64,000 nucleotides of DNA from Corallococcus caeni (GCF_036245865.1 NZ_BTTW01000003.1:310001-374000), one strand, 5' to 3'. Shown: positions 33,536 through 43,323, counted from the first letter of the stretch. The notes: a model not told the origin generated them from the sequence alone. A program made the numbers and translations.

Positions 33536-35158
33536 TCACTTCCGCTTCTGTTTTTTCGCGGACTTGGCGGCAGCCAGGCGCTGCTTTTCAGCCTTTTCCG
33601 CCCGGCTCTCGGCCTTCACCTGCTTGCGCTGCTTCTGCTTCGCCCGGAAGCCCAGCGGAATCTCCGGCTCCGGCGGGGCAGGGGCCGTGAGGGTGCCCAC
33701 GGGCGCGGGCCGGGCAGCCGGGCGCTCGGCGCGGTCGCTCCGGACCCCCTTCTTCACGGGTTCGGGCGTGGTCTCGCGGGAGGCGCGGGCCGGACGGCCG
33801 ATGCGGCTGGGGGCGCGCGGCTCGCGGGCCGGGGGGGCGGGGCGCTTGTCGGCCAGGTCGCGGTGGCGCGACGGGCCTTCGGAGGCGCGGGCGGCGCTGC
33901 GGGCCGCGTCCACGCGGGCCTCCTCGTGCTCGGTGGTGACGAGCCGGGGACGCTGCGAGGTGCGGATGTCCTCCTTCGTGTCCTCCGTGTACTCGAAGTG
34001 GAACAGGCGCTTGATGACCAGCGTGGCGTACGCGCCCGGGGGCAGCGTGAAGGCCACGTTGACCTTGATCTCGCCGCGGTTCACGTCGTCGTTCTGCGTG
34101 CGGCCCACGACGAGCTTGTGCGGGAACATCACCAGCGGGCGCTGCTCCTCCTTGAAGTAGAGCATCCGCTCCGCGCCCTTGATGCGCAGGTCCGGGAGCT
34201 TGAGCTTCTCCTTGCCCAGCACCCACGCCATGGCCTCCGCCACCTTCGGATCCTCGAAGGTGGTGTCCGGCCCCACGAGCGGGAAGGTCTTCTCGCGCAG
34301 CGTGTGCAGCACGTCCGGGGTCGCGTCCCGGTAGTGCAGCAGCGTGCCGGCCTGGTAGCGCATGGGGAACATGGCCTCGCGCGGCAGCATCAGCTGGAGG
34401 TAGCGGCGGACGCCCTCGTTCCAGAGGAAGCTCTGGTACTCGAAGAGGATCATCGCCCGGTAGTCCGAGTCGATCTGCAGGAACGCGCGGAGCCAGTCGC
34501 CCGGGTGGTCACGCAGGCTGCGCAGGATGCGGTGGTACTTCTTCGCGCCCTCGAAGGGCACGCGCGCGTCCCAGCGGCCCCAGTTGTCGCGCCAGAAGCC
34601 CTTCACCTTGGCGTCCTCGGTGCGGTCCAGGTCCGAGGGGCGGGCGAAGTAGTTGTGCAGCGCGGCCTCGAAGTCGCCCCGGATGAGGTCCTTGGCGATG
34701 AAGCCCTGGCCGTGCTTGAGCGCGCCGAAGCGCTGGCTGTCGAAGTAGTTCACCACGCCCAGCCGGTTCACCTCCGCGGCGGCCAGGTTGAGCGGCGCCA
34801 GCGAGTCGTGCGTCAGGGCGCGCACGGTGACGGAGAAGCGGTTGGAGGTGATGTTGCGCGCGGACAGCGGCTTGTCCGTCCGGCCCAGGAACTTCAGGCG
34901 CAGGTCGGGCTCCTGCATGTCCACGTCGGCGCCGTCCACGGCGATGATCTGCTCGGTCCGGCCCTGCTTGTCCTTGAGGCCGCAGTAGCTGATGGCGCCG
35001 GGCTTCAGACCGAACGCGTCACGGATGCGGTTGACCGCGTCGAACGTGGACAGCTTCTGCTTGTCCATGAGGTAGACGCGATGGCGGCCGCTCTCGACTT
35101 CGTCGAAGCGGTAGGACTCCTTCACGGAGAAGTCCTCGGGTTTTTGCTTGATTCGCAC
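33536..35158 (-). CDS. truD: tRNA pseudouridine(13) synthase
   Basis: 540 residues. It converts U13 of tRNAs to pseudouridine. The catalytic Asp is Asp63 in YCGLKDKQGRTEQ. The TRUD insertion domain and the NRFSVTVRAL and FDSQRFGA motifs are present. Usual TruD ends at about 380-400 residues. Here about 140 extra residues are Lys/Arg/Pro/Ala-rich and disordered (for example AKQKQRKQVKAESRAEKAE), perhaps binding RNA. Divergent from the lipoprotein gene at 35231. No sign of an operon with the sigma factor. Confidence 0.95.
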   Translation of the reverse strand: MRIKQKPEDFSVKESYRFDEVESGRHRVYLMDKQKLSTFDAVNRIRDAFGLKPGAISYCGLKDKQGRTEQIIAVDGADVDMQEPDLRLKFLGRTDKPLSARNITSNRFSVTVRALTHDSLAPLNLAAAEVNRLGVVNYFDSQRFGALKHGQGFIAKDLIRGDFEAALHNYFARPSDLDRTEDAKVKGFWRDNWGRWDARVPFEGAKKYHRILRSLRDHPGDWLRAFLQIDSDYRAMILFEYQSFLWNEGVRRYLQLMLPREAMFPMRYQAGTLLHYRDATPDVLHTLREKTFPLVGPDTTFEDPKVAEAMAWVLGKEKLKLPDLRIKGAERMLYFKEEQRPLVMFPHKLVVGRTQNDDVNRGEIKVNVAFTLPPGAYATLVIKRLFHFEYTEDTKEDIRTSQRPRLVTTEHEEARVDAARSAARASEGPSRHRDLADKRPAPPAREPRAPSRIGRPARASRETTPEPVKKGVRSDRAERPAARPAPVGTLTAPAPPEPEIPLGFRAKQKQRKQVKAESRAEKAEKQRLAAAKSAKKQKRK

Positions 35159-35230
35159 GACAGCCCCCTTACCAGCGTGGACGCGCGGATAGAAGCGTTC
35201 GCGCCCGAAATGGGCATAACCTGTATCCCC

Positions 35231-36166
35231 ATGAGAAACCTTCCCGTCCTGCTCCTGCTGGGGCTCGCTGGCCTCGCCGTGGGGTGCGCGACCCCGCTGT
35301 CCACCATGCAGACGGCGAAGACGCTCTCGCCCGGGCAGGTCCAGGTGACGGGCAGCATGGGCGTGTTCGTCCCGGTGGGCACGCTAGGGTCCGTGGTGGA
35401 CGTGGGCATCGACCAGGGGCGGGCGGCGAAGCGGGCCATCGACAACGACGAGCCCTACACCCTCACGGAGGAGGACCAGCAGCGCCTGGTCACGGCGGGC
35501 CTGGCGCTGGCCGTGGCCCCGCCGGGGGTCAACCCGGAGCTGATGGTGCGGGTGGGGCTGTTGGACGGGTTCGACGTGGGCGGGCGCTACAACGGCAACG
35601 CGCTGCGCTTCGACGGCAAGGTGCGGCTCGCCCACGGCGGTCCGGGCCCGCGCCGCTCCTATGACCTGGCGGTGGGGCTGGGGGTGTCCAAGCACCTGTT
35701 CTCCGGGGCGGTGATGGACGTATTGGAGGTGGTCCAGCTGGGGGACTTCAGCCGGACCGACGTGGAGGTGCCGCTGTACCTGAGCGCGGAGTACGGGGAC
35801 GTGTTCAAGCTCTACGGCGCCCCCAAGTACGTCTTCAGCCACACGAGCCTGGACGCCCGGCTGGTGGACTTCTCCCAGCAGGGCAAGCCGGTGACGGGCT
35901 TCGACGTGAGCCTGCCCTCCAGCGTGAACAGCCACTTCGTGGGCTCCACGGTGGGCTTCGCCCTGGGCTACAAGTACGTGCACTTCTACGCGGAGCTCAC
36001 CGGGGGCTACGTCTTCTGCAACCCCGTCGTCTTCGGTCAGAAGCGGGACGTGGGCGGGATGACCTTCCTGCCGTCCATTGGCCTGGGCTTCCGGGCCCCG
36101 GAGCGGCGTCCGCCCGCGTCAGTGGCTCCCGCGGCGCCGGGGACGGTGGCCCCGCCGTCCACATGA
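35231..36166 (+). CDS. Outer-membrane-type lipoprotein, family unknown
   Basis: 311 residues from ATG 35231 with a lipoprotein signal (MRNLPVLLLLGLAGLAVGC, Cys19). The rest is strand-rich with alternating aromatic/glycine patterns (GFDVGGRYNGNALRFDGKVRLA, YDLAVGLGVSKHLFSG, HFYAELTGGYVF). This resembles a lipid-anchored small barrel of the OmpA-like group, and it ends in a Pro-rich tail. Family not recognised. It lies before the cyclase gene, 127 bp apart. Confidence 0.72.
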   Translation: MRNLPVLLLLGLAGLAVGCATPLSTMQTAKTLSPGQVQVTGSMGVFVPVGTLGSVVDVGIDQGRAAKRAIDNDEPYTLTEEDQQRLVTAGLALAVAPPGVNPELMVRVGLLDGFDVGGRYNGNALRFDGKVRLAHGGPGPRRSYDLAVGLGVSKHLFSGAVMDVLEVVQLGDFSRTDVEVPLYLSAEYGDVFKLYGAPKYVFSHTSLDARLVDFSQQGKPVTGFDVSLPSSVNSHFVGSTVGFALGYKYVHFYAELTGGYVFCNPVVFGQKRDVGGMTFLPSIGLGFRAPERRPPASVAPAAPGTVAPPST

Positions 36167-36293
36167 GCGGCCGGGTGGGAGCGGGGACTGACCGGCCGTG
36201 CAGGGCGGCGGCGGGCCGGCCGTGGGGCAGCGTCGCGAGCGTTCCTTTGGGGCGGAAGGCTCTGGTAGTGTCCGGGCCGGTGAGGATTCGCGC

Positions 36294-37964
36294 GTGAACC
36301 AGGCACCCGCCCCATTCCCGCCCAGGTCCGGGTCGCACCCGCGCGGGCCGCACCTGACGGGGCGGTTCGCGGACGGGACGCTGGGGGAGTTTCCCCTGGG
36401 CGCCACCACGTCGCTCGGCCGCCACCCGTCCAACACGCTGCGGCTGGTGGACCGGGAGGTCTCCAAGGAGCACGCCACCATCGAGAAGGTGGGGCGCGAC
36501 TTCGTCCTGCGCGACCTGAACTCGTCCAACGGCACCTTCGTCAACGGGCGCCGGGTGACGGGGGAGATGCGCCTCAAGGACGGGGACGAGATCGCCCTGG
36601 GCTCCTCCCGGCTCGTCTTCCACAGCGGGGAGGCGCTCCCCGGCGGGGCCAACCCGCCCACGCTGCCGGGCGTGACGGTGGTGGCCAACGCCGTCTCCAT
36701 GCCGGCCTTCCTGGCGCAGATGGACCAGGTGCCGCAGAACTTCCGCCCCGCGGAGCAGGTGACGGACACCGCCGCGCTGCGCCGGGACTACGAGAAGCTG
36801 CGCATCGCCCATGAGTTCCACCGGCAGGTGAGCCTCAAGGGCAACCAGGCCGACCTGTTCGAACAGATCCTGAAGGTGGCCTTCGAGCTGCTGGCGGCCG
36901 ACCACGGCGTCATCCTGAAGGTGGGCCCGGAGGGGGAGTTCATCCCGGCCGCGGTGCACCACCGGCAGGGCAAGCAGGTGAACGTCATGCTGTCGGACAC
37001 CGTGCTCAAGCGCGTGGTGGAGACGGGCAAGGCGGTGCTCACGGCGGACGCCATCATCGACGAGCGCTTCTCCGCCGCGGAGAGCATCGTGGCGCAGGGC
37101 ATCCGCTCCGCCATGGCGGTGCCGCTGCTGGTGAACGGCGACATCATGGCGGTGCTGTTCCTGGACAGCCGCCAGCAGATCAACGCCTTCTCGGAGAAGG
37201 ACCTGACCATCCTCTCCGGCATCGCCGCGCAGGCGGGCATCGCGCTGGAGAACGCGGCGCTGGCGGAGCAGATCCGCAACGAGGCGGTGACGCGCGCGGA
37301 ATTGTCGCGCTTTTTGTCCAAGGCGGTGGCGGACGCGGTGATCAACGGCGGCACGGAGGACCTGCGCCAGAGCCGGCTCGCGGAGGTGAGCTGCCTGTTC
37401 GCGGACATCCGCGGCTTCACCACCCTGGCGGAGAGCGACTCGCCGCAGGAGGTGGTGTCCATGCTCAACAGCTTCTTCACCGCCATGGCGGACGTGGTGT
37501 TCCGCTACGAGGGCAACCTGGACAAGTTCATCGGGGACTGCGTGATGGCGGTGTGGGGTCCGCCGTCGTCGCACCCGGATGATCCGGCCCGGGCCTTGAG
37601 GGCCGCGCTGGAGATGCAGGACGCCGTCACGGAGCTCAACCGGCAGCGCGTGCTGGACGGCAAGAAGCCCATCGAGGTGGGCATCGGCGTCAACACCGGG
37701 CAGGCCGTCGTGGGCTACATGGGCAGCGCGGAGCGGCACGAGTTCACCGCCATCGGCGACACCGTGAACACCGCGTCGCGGCTGTGCGGCATCGCCAAGA
37801 GCGGAGAGGTGCTCGCGTCGGAGGCCACGGTGCGCAAGTCCGGGCCGGGCTTCGACGTGGAGGAGCTGCCGGTGCTCCAGGTGAAGGGCAAGGAGAAGGG
37901 CGTGCAGACCTTCCGCGTGCACGGCGCGGAGCTGACCACCTCCACCTCCCGCAAGGTGCGCTGA
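36294..37964 (+). CDS. FHA-GAF-class III adenylate cyclase
   Basis: 556 residues from GTG 36294 (GAGG about 9 bases upstream). FHA domain about 20-110 (LGRHPSNTLRLVDREVSKEHA, LNSSNGTFVNGRR) binds phosphothreonine. GAF domain about 185-345 (MAVPLLVNGDIMAVLFLD). Class III cyclase about 360-535 has metal ligands Asp371 (FADIRGFT) and Asp415 (FIGD), and the adenine-specific Lys411 plus an AIGDTVNTASRL motif. It makes cAMP. The FHA domain suggests it is controlled by a Ser/Thr kinase, and one lies 17 bp downstream. Confidence 0.93.
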   Translation: MNQAPAPFPPRSGSHPRGPHLTGRFADGTLGEFPLGATTSLGRHPSNTLRLVDREVSKEHATIEKVGRDFVLRDLNSSNGTFVNGRRVTGEMRLKDGDEIALGSSRLVFHSGEALPGGANPPTLPGVTVVANAVSMPAFLAQMDQVPQNFRPAEQVTDTAALRRDYEKLRIAHEFHRQVSLKGNQADLFEQILKVAFELLAADHGVILKVGPEGEFIPAAVHHRQGKQVNVMLSDTVLKRVVETGKAVLTADAIIDERFSAAESIVAQGIRSAMAVPLLVNGDIMAVLFLDSRQQINAFSEKDLTILSGIAAQAGIALENAALAEQIRNEAVTRAELSRFLSKAVADAVINGGTEDLRQSRLAEVSCLFADIRGFTTLAESDSPQEVVSMLNSFFTAMADVVFRYEGNLDKFIGDCVMAVWGPPSSHPDDPARALRAALEMQDAVTELNRQRVLDGKKPIEVGIGVNTGQAVVGYMGSAERHEFTAIGDTVNTASRLCGIAKSGEVLASEATVRKSGPGFDVEELPVLQVKGKEKGVQTFRVHGAELTTSTSRKVR

Positions 37965-37981
37965 CGGTGCGCCCCTCGTCC

Positions 37982-40324
37982 ATGACGACCACCCAGTCGT
38001 GCCCCAACTGCGGCACGGTGCACGACACCCGGGTGTACGTGAGCGGCCAGAAGGTCACGTGCCGTTGCGGCATCCGGTTCGAGGTGCGGCGCGCGGACGT
38101 GTCCGGCATCCACCGCCCGAATACGGGCGAGCCGTCAGGCGTCCGTCCGGCCGCGAAGGCCGACGGGGAAGCAGGCGTCGCGGTGACGTTCGTGCCGCGC
38201 GCGGCGGAGAATCCGCGAGAATCAGCGTCACCTTCTGTCGCTCCGGGTGTTGGAGCGGACAGCGAGGACGCGGTGGGACAGGAGATGAGGGCCGGCTCCG
38301 TCCCAGGGGGCAGTGAAATGAACAGCCCGCGACCGGATGGCGTGGGGAAGACGGACGAGGGCGAGGTTCCCGCGGGGGTGGTTCCGCCCGTCGCGGAGGG
38401 CCGCAACACCCACACGTCCGGAGTGGCGGTGCCCATGGCGGACGGGGCCCCGGGTGCGCAGGCGCTGGCCCCGGAGCTGGACGGGGCCACGCTGGTGCGC
38501 GCGGGGACGCCGGGGGTGAAGGTGCCGCGGGTGGTGGACACGGGCATCCGCGTCATCGAGAACGCGGAGACGGTGCTGACGGGCGCGAAGCCCCAGCTGC
38601 CGGGCCTGGAGCTCCTGGAGGTGCTGGGGCGCGGCGGCATGGGCGAGGTGTGGCTCGCGCGCCAGCAGTCCCTGGGCCGCACGGTGGCGGTGAAGGTGCT
38701 GCCGCCCCGGCTGGCGAAGGACGAGGAGTTCGTGTCGCGCTTCGACAAGGAGGCGACCGCGCTCGCGGCCCTGAGCCACCCGAACATCGTGCAGATCATC
38801 GACCGGGGCGTGCAGGGCGAGCACTACTACTTCGTCATGGAGTACGTGGAGGGCCAGTCGCTGCGCCACGCGCTGAGCGGCCGGGATCCGCTCCCGCCCG
38901 CGCAGTCGCTCAAGGTGCTGCTCCAGGTGGCGCGCGCCGTGGAGTGCGCGCACGCCAAGAACATCATCCACCGCGACCTGAAGCCGGAGAACATCCTGCT
39001 GGACGGGCGGCTGCACGCGAAGGTGGCGGACTTCGGCCTGGCGGGCATCCGCGAGCCGGATTCGGAGAAGCACCTCACCGCGACGGCGGTGGCCATGGGC
39101 ACGCTCAACTACATGGCCCCGGAGCAGCGCCGGGACGCGAAGAACGTGGACGGCAGGGCGGACCTCTTCTCCCTGGGCGTGATGATGTACGAGGCGCTCA
39201 CGGGCGAGCTGCCCGTGGGCCGCTTCAAGCTGCCGTCCGAGCGCGTGCGCGGCCTGGACCCCCGCCTGGATCCGGTGGTGGAGAAGCTGCTGGAGACGGA
39301 CCGCGAGGCCCGCTACGCCACCGCGACGGAGGTGTGCGAGGCGCTGGAGGCGCTGGTGTCGGCCTCGTCGTCGCCGCACGTGGCGCCCGCATCGGCGCTG
39401 GCGCGCGCGCAGCCGTCGCACGTGGCACAGATGAAGTCCATCACCGCCCCGGAGGCCGCCGTGCTGGAGGCGCTCCACGCGGGCTGGGGCCGGGTGCGCA
39501 CCGGCCTGTCCGTGGTGGGCGGCCTGGCCGTGCTGGGCTTCGCGGCGCGCGCCTTCGTGGGCTTCGGGGGCCTGACCGTGACGCCGCCGCCCCCTCCGCC
39601 CCCGGTGCACTTCCCGGCCAACACGGAAGGGGAGGTGTTCTCCGGCCTGAAGCTCACGCCCCCCGTGGCCGGCTCCGACGACACCACCCTGGAGATGGGC
39701 TTCGAGCCTGGCGAGGAGGAGCTCAACGTCCACAGCGGCACCTGGACCATGGACCAGGGCGAGCTGCGCGCCGTGCAGGCCGGCCGCGAGGCCGACGGCA
39801 AGCTGGTGCCGCGCGCGTACCTGGCGCACCGCTACTTCACGAGCGACGACTTCACGGCCGAGGTGCTGATGGACGTGAAGCCGCTGGGCAAGCAGTGGTC
39901 CGTCGAGGAGGACGGGCAGCACTTCAGCGAGCTGGCGTTCCGCATCCGCGACGTGCAGGTGTCCGTCTTCGCCATCCCCGACGCGGGCATGCGCCTGTCG
40001 TGGCGCTACTTCTCCCCGGACGACGGGCACGAAGTGGTGGGCAACAGCGCGGAGGACACCAAGAACCTCGTCCAGGACGAGATGCCGGTGCCCAAGCAGG
40101 GCCCGTTCCTGGTGAGGCTCCAGCTCAAGCGGCAGAAGAGCGGCGTGCGGGTGGACGCGTTCCTCAACAAGAAGCTCTTCGCCTCCAAGGTGCTGCCGGG
40201 CTTCGAGGGCCGCGTGGGCAAGCTGGCCCTGGGCTGCCGCAACCTCCAGTGCACCTTCGATGACCTGAAGGTCGTGGGGCCGCTGCAGGAGCGCCCCGTG
40301 CGCCGCGTCGCCACCGGCGAGTAG
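37982..40324 (+). CDS. Membrane Ser/Thr protein kinase with N-terminal zinc ribbon and C-terminal sandwich domain
   Basis: 780 residues from ATG 37982; GTG 37967 is also in frame. A Cys4 zinc-ribbon at the N-terminus (Cys7, Cys10, Cys27, Cys29), a long Pro/Gly/Ala linker, then an RD-type kinase: glycine loop LGRGGMGEVWLA, Lys238, HRD Asp332, DFG Asp350 and MAPEQ. A membrane helix follows (GLSVVGGLAVLGFAAR), then an exported jelly-roll domain of LamG/DUF1080 type (about 560-775; FSGLKLTPP ... CTFDDLKVVG). Thus it can sense something outside and signal inside. It is directly after the FHA cyclase. Confidence 0.93.
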   Translation: MTTTQSCPNCGTVHDTRVYVSGQKVTCRCGIRFEVRRADVSGIHRPNTGEPSGVRPAAKADGEAGVAVTFVPRAAENPRESASPSVAPGVGADSEDAVGQEMRAGSVPGGSEMNSPRPDGVGKTDEGEVPAGVVPPVAEGRNTHTSGVAVPMADGAPGAQALAPELDGATLVRAGTPGVKVPRVVDTGIRVIENAETVLTGAKPQLPGLELLEVLGRGGMGEVWLARQQSLGRTVAVKVLPPRLAKDEEFVSRFDKEATALAALSHPNIVQIIDRGVQGEHYYFVMEYVEGQSLRHALSGRDPLPPAQSLKVLLQVARAVECAHAKNIIHRDLKPENILLDGRLHAKVADFGLAGIREPDSEKHLTATAVAMGTLNYMAPEQRRDAKNVDGRADLFSLGVMMYEALTGELPVGRFKLPSERVRGLDPRLDPVVEKLLETDREARYATATEVCEALEALVSASSSPHVAPASALARAQPSHVAQMKSITAPEAAVLEALHAGWGRVRTGLSVVGGLAVLGFAARAFVGFGGLTVTPPPPPPPVHFPANTEGEVFSGLKLTPPVAGSDDTTLEMGFEPGEEELNVHSGTWTMDQGELRAVQAGREADGKLVPRAYLAHRYFTSDDFTAEVLMDVKPLGKQWSVEEDGQHFSELAFRIRDVQVSVFAIPDAGMRLSWRYFSPDDGHEVVGNSAEDTKNLVQDEMPVPKQGPFLVRLQLKRQKSGVRVDAFLNKKLFASKVLPGFEGRVGKLALGCRNLQCTFDDLKVVGPLQERPVRRVATGE

Positions 40325-40438
40325 TCCGCCGCGGCTCCAGGGCCCATGGGGCTTGCCGCCCCGTCGGCCCGTTCCCACCTTGCTCCCGCCGGGCTCCGTG
40401 CGTCGCGGGGCCGTCCGGCACGCGGGCGGGGGTGGGGC

Positions 40439-41341
40439 ATGGCCGTGGACCTGGACCTGGGGCGCGTGCTCCTGCTGCCGCTCTGCGGCGTGGGGCTGGC
40501 CCTGCTGCTCTGGGCGACCTTCACCCTGGGCCGGACGCCCACGGGCACCCGGCCCCGCTGGATGTTGGCGGGCTTCGGGGCGCTGGCCATGGGGCTGGTG
40601 CTCTTCGTCCCGTGGATGCGCGGGACGGCCCTGGTACCGGTGTCGCCGGACGTGCTGGTGAAGGCGCTGGGCGGCGTGCTGCTGGTGCTGGCCGCGGGCG
40701 TGTCGGCCCGGGGCGCCCGGGTGCGCCTGCGGGCGGATGCGCTGCGCGGCGCCGCGCCCATGCCCCTGGACGAAGCGGTGGCGGCCCTGCGCGAGGGGCG
40801 GCCTCCGGGCTTTGGCGTGTACCAGGGCCAGCTGGAGTCCCTGGAGACGCTGACGTCACCGGGCGGCGTGCCGTGCGCCTTCTACGACGCGGCCGTGCAC
40901 GCGGTGGGGGCCCATGGCCGCAAGGGGCCGCTGCTGTCGCGGGAGCGCGCGTACTCGCCGGTGCTGCTCCTGAAGGGCGAGCGCACGCGGGCGGCGGTGG
41001 GCTTCGCCCCGTCCGCGCTGCTGGCCCCGGTGGAGGTGCGCCGGTGCGAGTCGCCGCCCGCGCTCACCCGGGCGGAGCTGCTGGGCGCGCCCGCGCAGGC
41101 GCTGTCCTGGGAGCGCGTGGGCGTCCCGGGGGAGGCGTGCCTGGTGGTGGGGGAGTTGATGCGCGATTCCCGCGACGGCACCTACGCGCTGCGCGGGCGC
41201 GGCGGGCGTCCGGCGCTGGTGGTGCTGGGGGAGGAGGCCGCGGGCACCGGCGGGGTGTTGTCCCGCCAGGCCTGGAAACACTTCGCGGCGGCCGGGGCGC
41301 TGTCCCTGGCCGCCGCGTTCATGCTCGCCCGGACCTTGTGA
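40439..41341 (+). CDS. Membrane protein with GIDE-like domain
   Basis: 300 residues from ATG 40439 (GGGGTGGGG just upstream). N-terminal membrane helices about 8-30, 42-60 and 66-85, a soluble region about 90-280 and a C-terminal helix (about 283-300). The soluble part resembles the GIDE-type domain shared with mitochondrial E3 ligase MUL1 (GVYQGQLESLETLTSPGGVPCAFYDAAVH is the PLxSPxSGxPCVYY-like stretch, and FAPSALLAPVEV follows). Function in bacteria is unknown. It may belong to the kinase operon (114 bp after). Confidence 0.65.
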   Translation: MAVDLDLGRVLLLPLCGVGLALLLWATFTLGRTPTGTRPRWMLAGFGALAMGLVLFVPWMRGTALVPVSPDVLVKALGGVLLVLAAGVSARGARVRLRADALRGAAPMPLDEAVAALREGRPPGFGVYQGQLESLETLTSPGGVPCAFYDAAVHAVGAHGRKGPLLSRERAYSPVLLLKGERTRAAVGFAPSALLAPVEVRRCESPPALTRAELLGAPAQALSWERVGVPGEACLVVGELMRDSRDGTYALRGRGGRPALVVLGEEAAGTGGVLSRQAWKHFAAAGALSLAAAFMLARTL

Positions 41342-41355
41342 GGTCCGGACGAAGG

Positions 41356-41381
41356 GCCCCGGCCCGCGAGGGCGCCGGGGC
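41356..41381. terminator. Hairpin between convergent genes
   Basis: Perfect 8-bp stem GCCCCGGC / GCCGGGGC with a 10-base loop in the 48-bp gap between the convergent membrane protein and fibro-slime lipoprotein genes. No T-run; it could stop both. Confidence 0.5.
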
Positions 41382-41389
41382 GGACGTCC

Positions 41390-43192
41390 TCAGCCGACCT
41401 CGGTGCGGCAGACGGGGCTGCAGCCGTCGCGGGCGTTGGTGTTGCCGTCGTCGCAGTCCTCGCCGTCCGCCTCCTGGATGATGCCGTCGCCGCAGCGCGC
41501 GTTCCAGATGCAGGTCAGGCTGCACTTGCCGTAGCCCGGGCCATTGTCGTTGCCCTTGTCGCACTGCTCGCCCGGGTCGAGGGTGCCATTGCCGCAGGTG
41601 GACTTGCACTCGGTGCGCTGCGTTTCGAAGTTGTTCAGGGTCAGCTTGTACGAGGACTGCGACGTGTGGCGCTCCGCCTGGAACACGACGACCTCGTAGA
41701 TCTTGCCCTTCACCAGGCCCAGCTTGCCGGTGATCGTGGTGTCCGCCAGCGACACCGTGCCGGACGTCGCGCCGTGCACGCCGCCCAGGTCCAGCGCGAG
41801 CTTGCCGTTGATGAACACCCAGACGTCGTCGTCACCCAGGAACGTCAGGACCTCGGTGCCCTTGAACTCGAACCAGTAGCGCGTCTCGCTGGTGAAGCTG
41901 AAGTTGCGCTTGATGCTGTTGTTGTCGTTGAGCTGGTTCTCCTTGCCCAGGCCCACCCAGCCGCTGGTGTCGAGCGGGAAGAAGGTCTGGTCGTCGAAGA
42001 CGTAGGAGCCGTTGGCCTGCTTGTTGAGCTTCAGCGTGCCGACCTCGGTGACGTTGACGTTGGGCGTGTCGCGGTACCACTGGTCGAAGGCGGTCTTGCC
42101 GTGGGTGGTGCCGGAGGCCACGCCATCCTTCGCGTACGTGGGCTTCCCGTTCGTGAGCGTGGCGGTATAGGTCGGGCCGACGATGCCCTGCTCGGGGCCG
42201 TTCGCGTCATTGAAGTCCGGGTGCGTGGCCACGGGGGCCTTGCAGCCCGAGTTCACACCGCAGAAGTCGCGGTACACGACGGGGATCTCCACCGTGCTCG
42301 GCGGGGACTCGGTGATGCGGACGCAGGCGAAGCCCGCCTCCAGCTTGCACGTGGACGAGCAGCCGTCGTTGGAGCGCACGTTGCCGTCGTCGCACTCCTC
42401 GGTGGTGTCACCCGGGAGGATGACGCCGTCGCCGCAGCGGGCCTCGCAGGTGCCGTTCACGCACTTGGGCTCCAGCACGCACAGCGGCGAGCAGCCGTCG
42501 CCCATGTCGTGGTTGCCGTCGTCGCACTGCTCGGTGCCTTCCTTCTTGCCGTCGCCGCACGTCGTCCGGGTGCACGCCTGGCCCACGACGTCGCACTTGT
42601 AGCCCTGCTCCAGGCGGCAGGTGTCGCTGCAGCCGTCGCCCTTGGCGGCGTTGCCGTCCTCGCACTCCTCTTCACCGGCGATGACCTTGTCGCCGCACGC
42701 GGCCGCCTTGCAGCGCTGGCCCTGCAGGGGGCACGTCCAGCCCGACTCCACGACCTTGCAGTCCGCGGAGCAGCCGTCGTTGGACTCCGTGTTGCGGTCG
42801 TCGCAAACCTCGTTCTGCTCCAGCAGGCCGTTGCCGCACGACGCGGCCTTCACGCACGCTTCGCCCGGGTACGGGCAGACGTAGCCGGACTCCACTTCCA
42901 TGCAGTTGGCGCGACAGCCGTCGCCGGACGCGTTGTTGCCATCGTCACAGGCCTCGCCCCGCTGCTGCTTGCCGTCGCCACAGACCTGGGGGCCCGGATC
43001 ATACGAGCCGCCGTCGGGCAGCGTGTCGCCGCCGTCGGTGTTGCCGCCGTCGGTGCTTCCACCGTCGGTGACGGGAGTGCCTCCGTCGTCATCAGGGCCC
43101 TCGTCGCCGGGGCAGGCTGTCAGTGCGAGGAGGAAGGAAGCGAGCACGAGGCTCGCGAGTCGAGTCCGAGCGGGGGGGGAATGTTTCAGCAT
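41390..43192 (-). CDS. Cys-rich Myxococcus-repeat lipoprotein with fibro-slime domain
   Basis: 600 residues from ATG 43192; lipobox LLALTAC. After a Gly/Asp-rich stalk (DDDGGTPVTDGGSTDGG) come about six DUF4215 Cys-rich repeats of CGDGxxxxGExCDDGN..GDGCxxxC type. Then a fibro-slime/PA14-like domain (about 310-510: TRYWFEFKGTEVLTFLGDDDVWVFINGKLALDLGG) and two more Cys-rich repeats at the C-terminus. This is a hallmark of myxobacterial and deltaproteobacterial surface proteins, of unknown ligand. The Ca-binding-like LGDDDVWVFING segment is typical of the domain. Confidence 0.92.
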   Translation of the reverse strand: MLKHSPPARTRLASLVLASFLLALTACPGDEGPDDDGGTPVTDGGSTDGGNTDGGDTLPDGGSYDPGPQVCGDGKQQRGEACDDGNNASGDGCRANCMEVESGYVCPYPGEACVKAASCGNGLLEQNEVCDDRNTESNDGCSADCKVVESGWTCPLQGQRCKAAACGDKVIAGEEECEDGNAAKGDGCSDTCRLEQGYKCDVVGQACTRTTCGDGKKEGTEQCDDGNHDMGDGCSPLCVLEPKCVNGTCEARCGDGVILPGDTTEECDDGNVRSNDGCSSTCKLEAGFACVRITESPPSTVEIPVVYRDFCGVNSGCKAPVATHPDFNDANGPEQGIVGPTYTATLTNGKPTYAKDGVASGTTHGKTAFDQWYRDTPNVNVTEVGTLKLNKQANGSYVFDDQTFFPLDTSGWVGLGKENQLNDNNSIKRNFSFTSETRYWFEFKGTEVLTFLGDDDVWVFINGKLALDLGGVHGATSGTVSLADTTITGKLGLVKGKIYEVVVFQAERHTSQSSYKLTLNNFETQRTECKSTCGNGTLDPGEQCDKGNDNGPGYGKCSLTCIWNARCGDGIIQEADGEDCDDGNTNARDGCSPVCRTEVG

Positions 43193-43274
43193 GAAGGGGA
43201 TGCTGGAAGGGCCTGACCCCACGTGTCAAATGGATCAGGTGTTATTCCACCCAGCCGGTGCGTAAAAATGGAGA

Positions 43275-43298
43275 AAGCCCGTACGGGTGTACGGGCTT
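43275..43298 (-). terminator. Rho-independent terminator of sugar porter gene
   Basis: Perfect 10-bp stem AAGCCCGTAC / GTACGGGCTT with a 4-base loop; on the minus strand it is followed by TCTCCATTTTT. It is 26 bp after the porter stop. Confidence 0.85.
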
Positions 43299-43323
43299 CC
43301 ATGCATCCCCCTGCCTTACGGGG

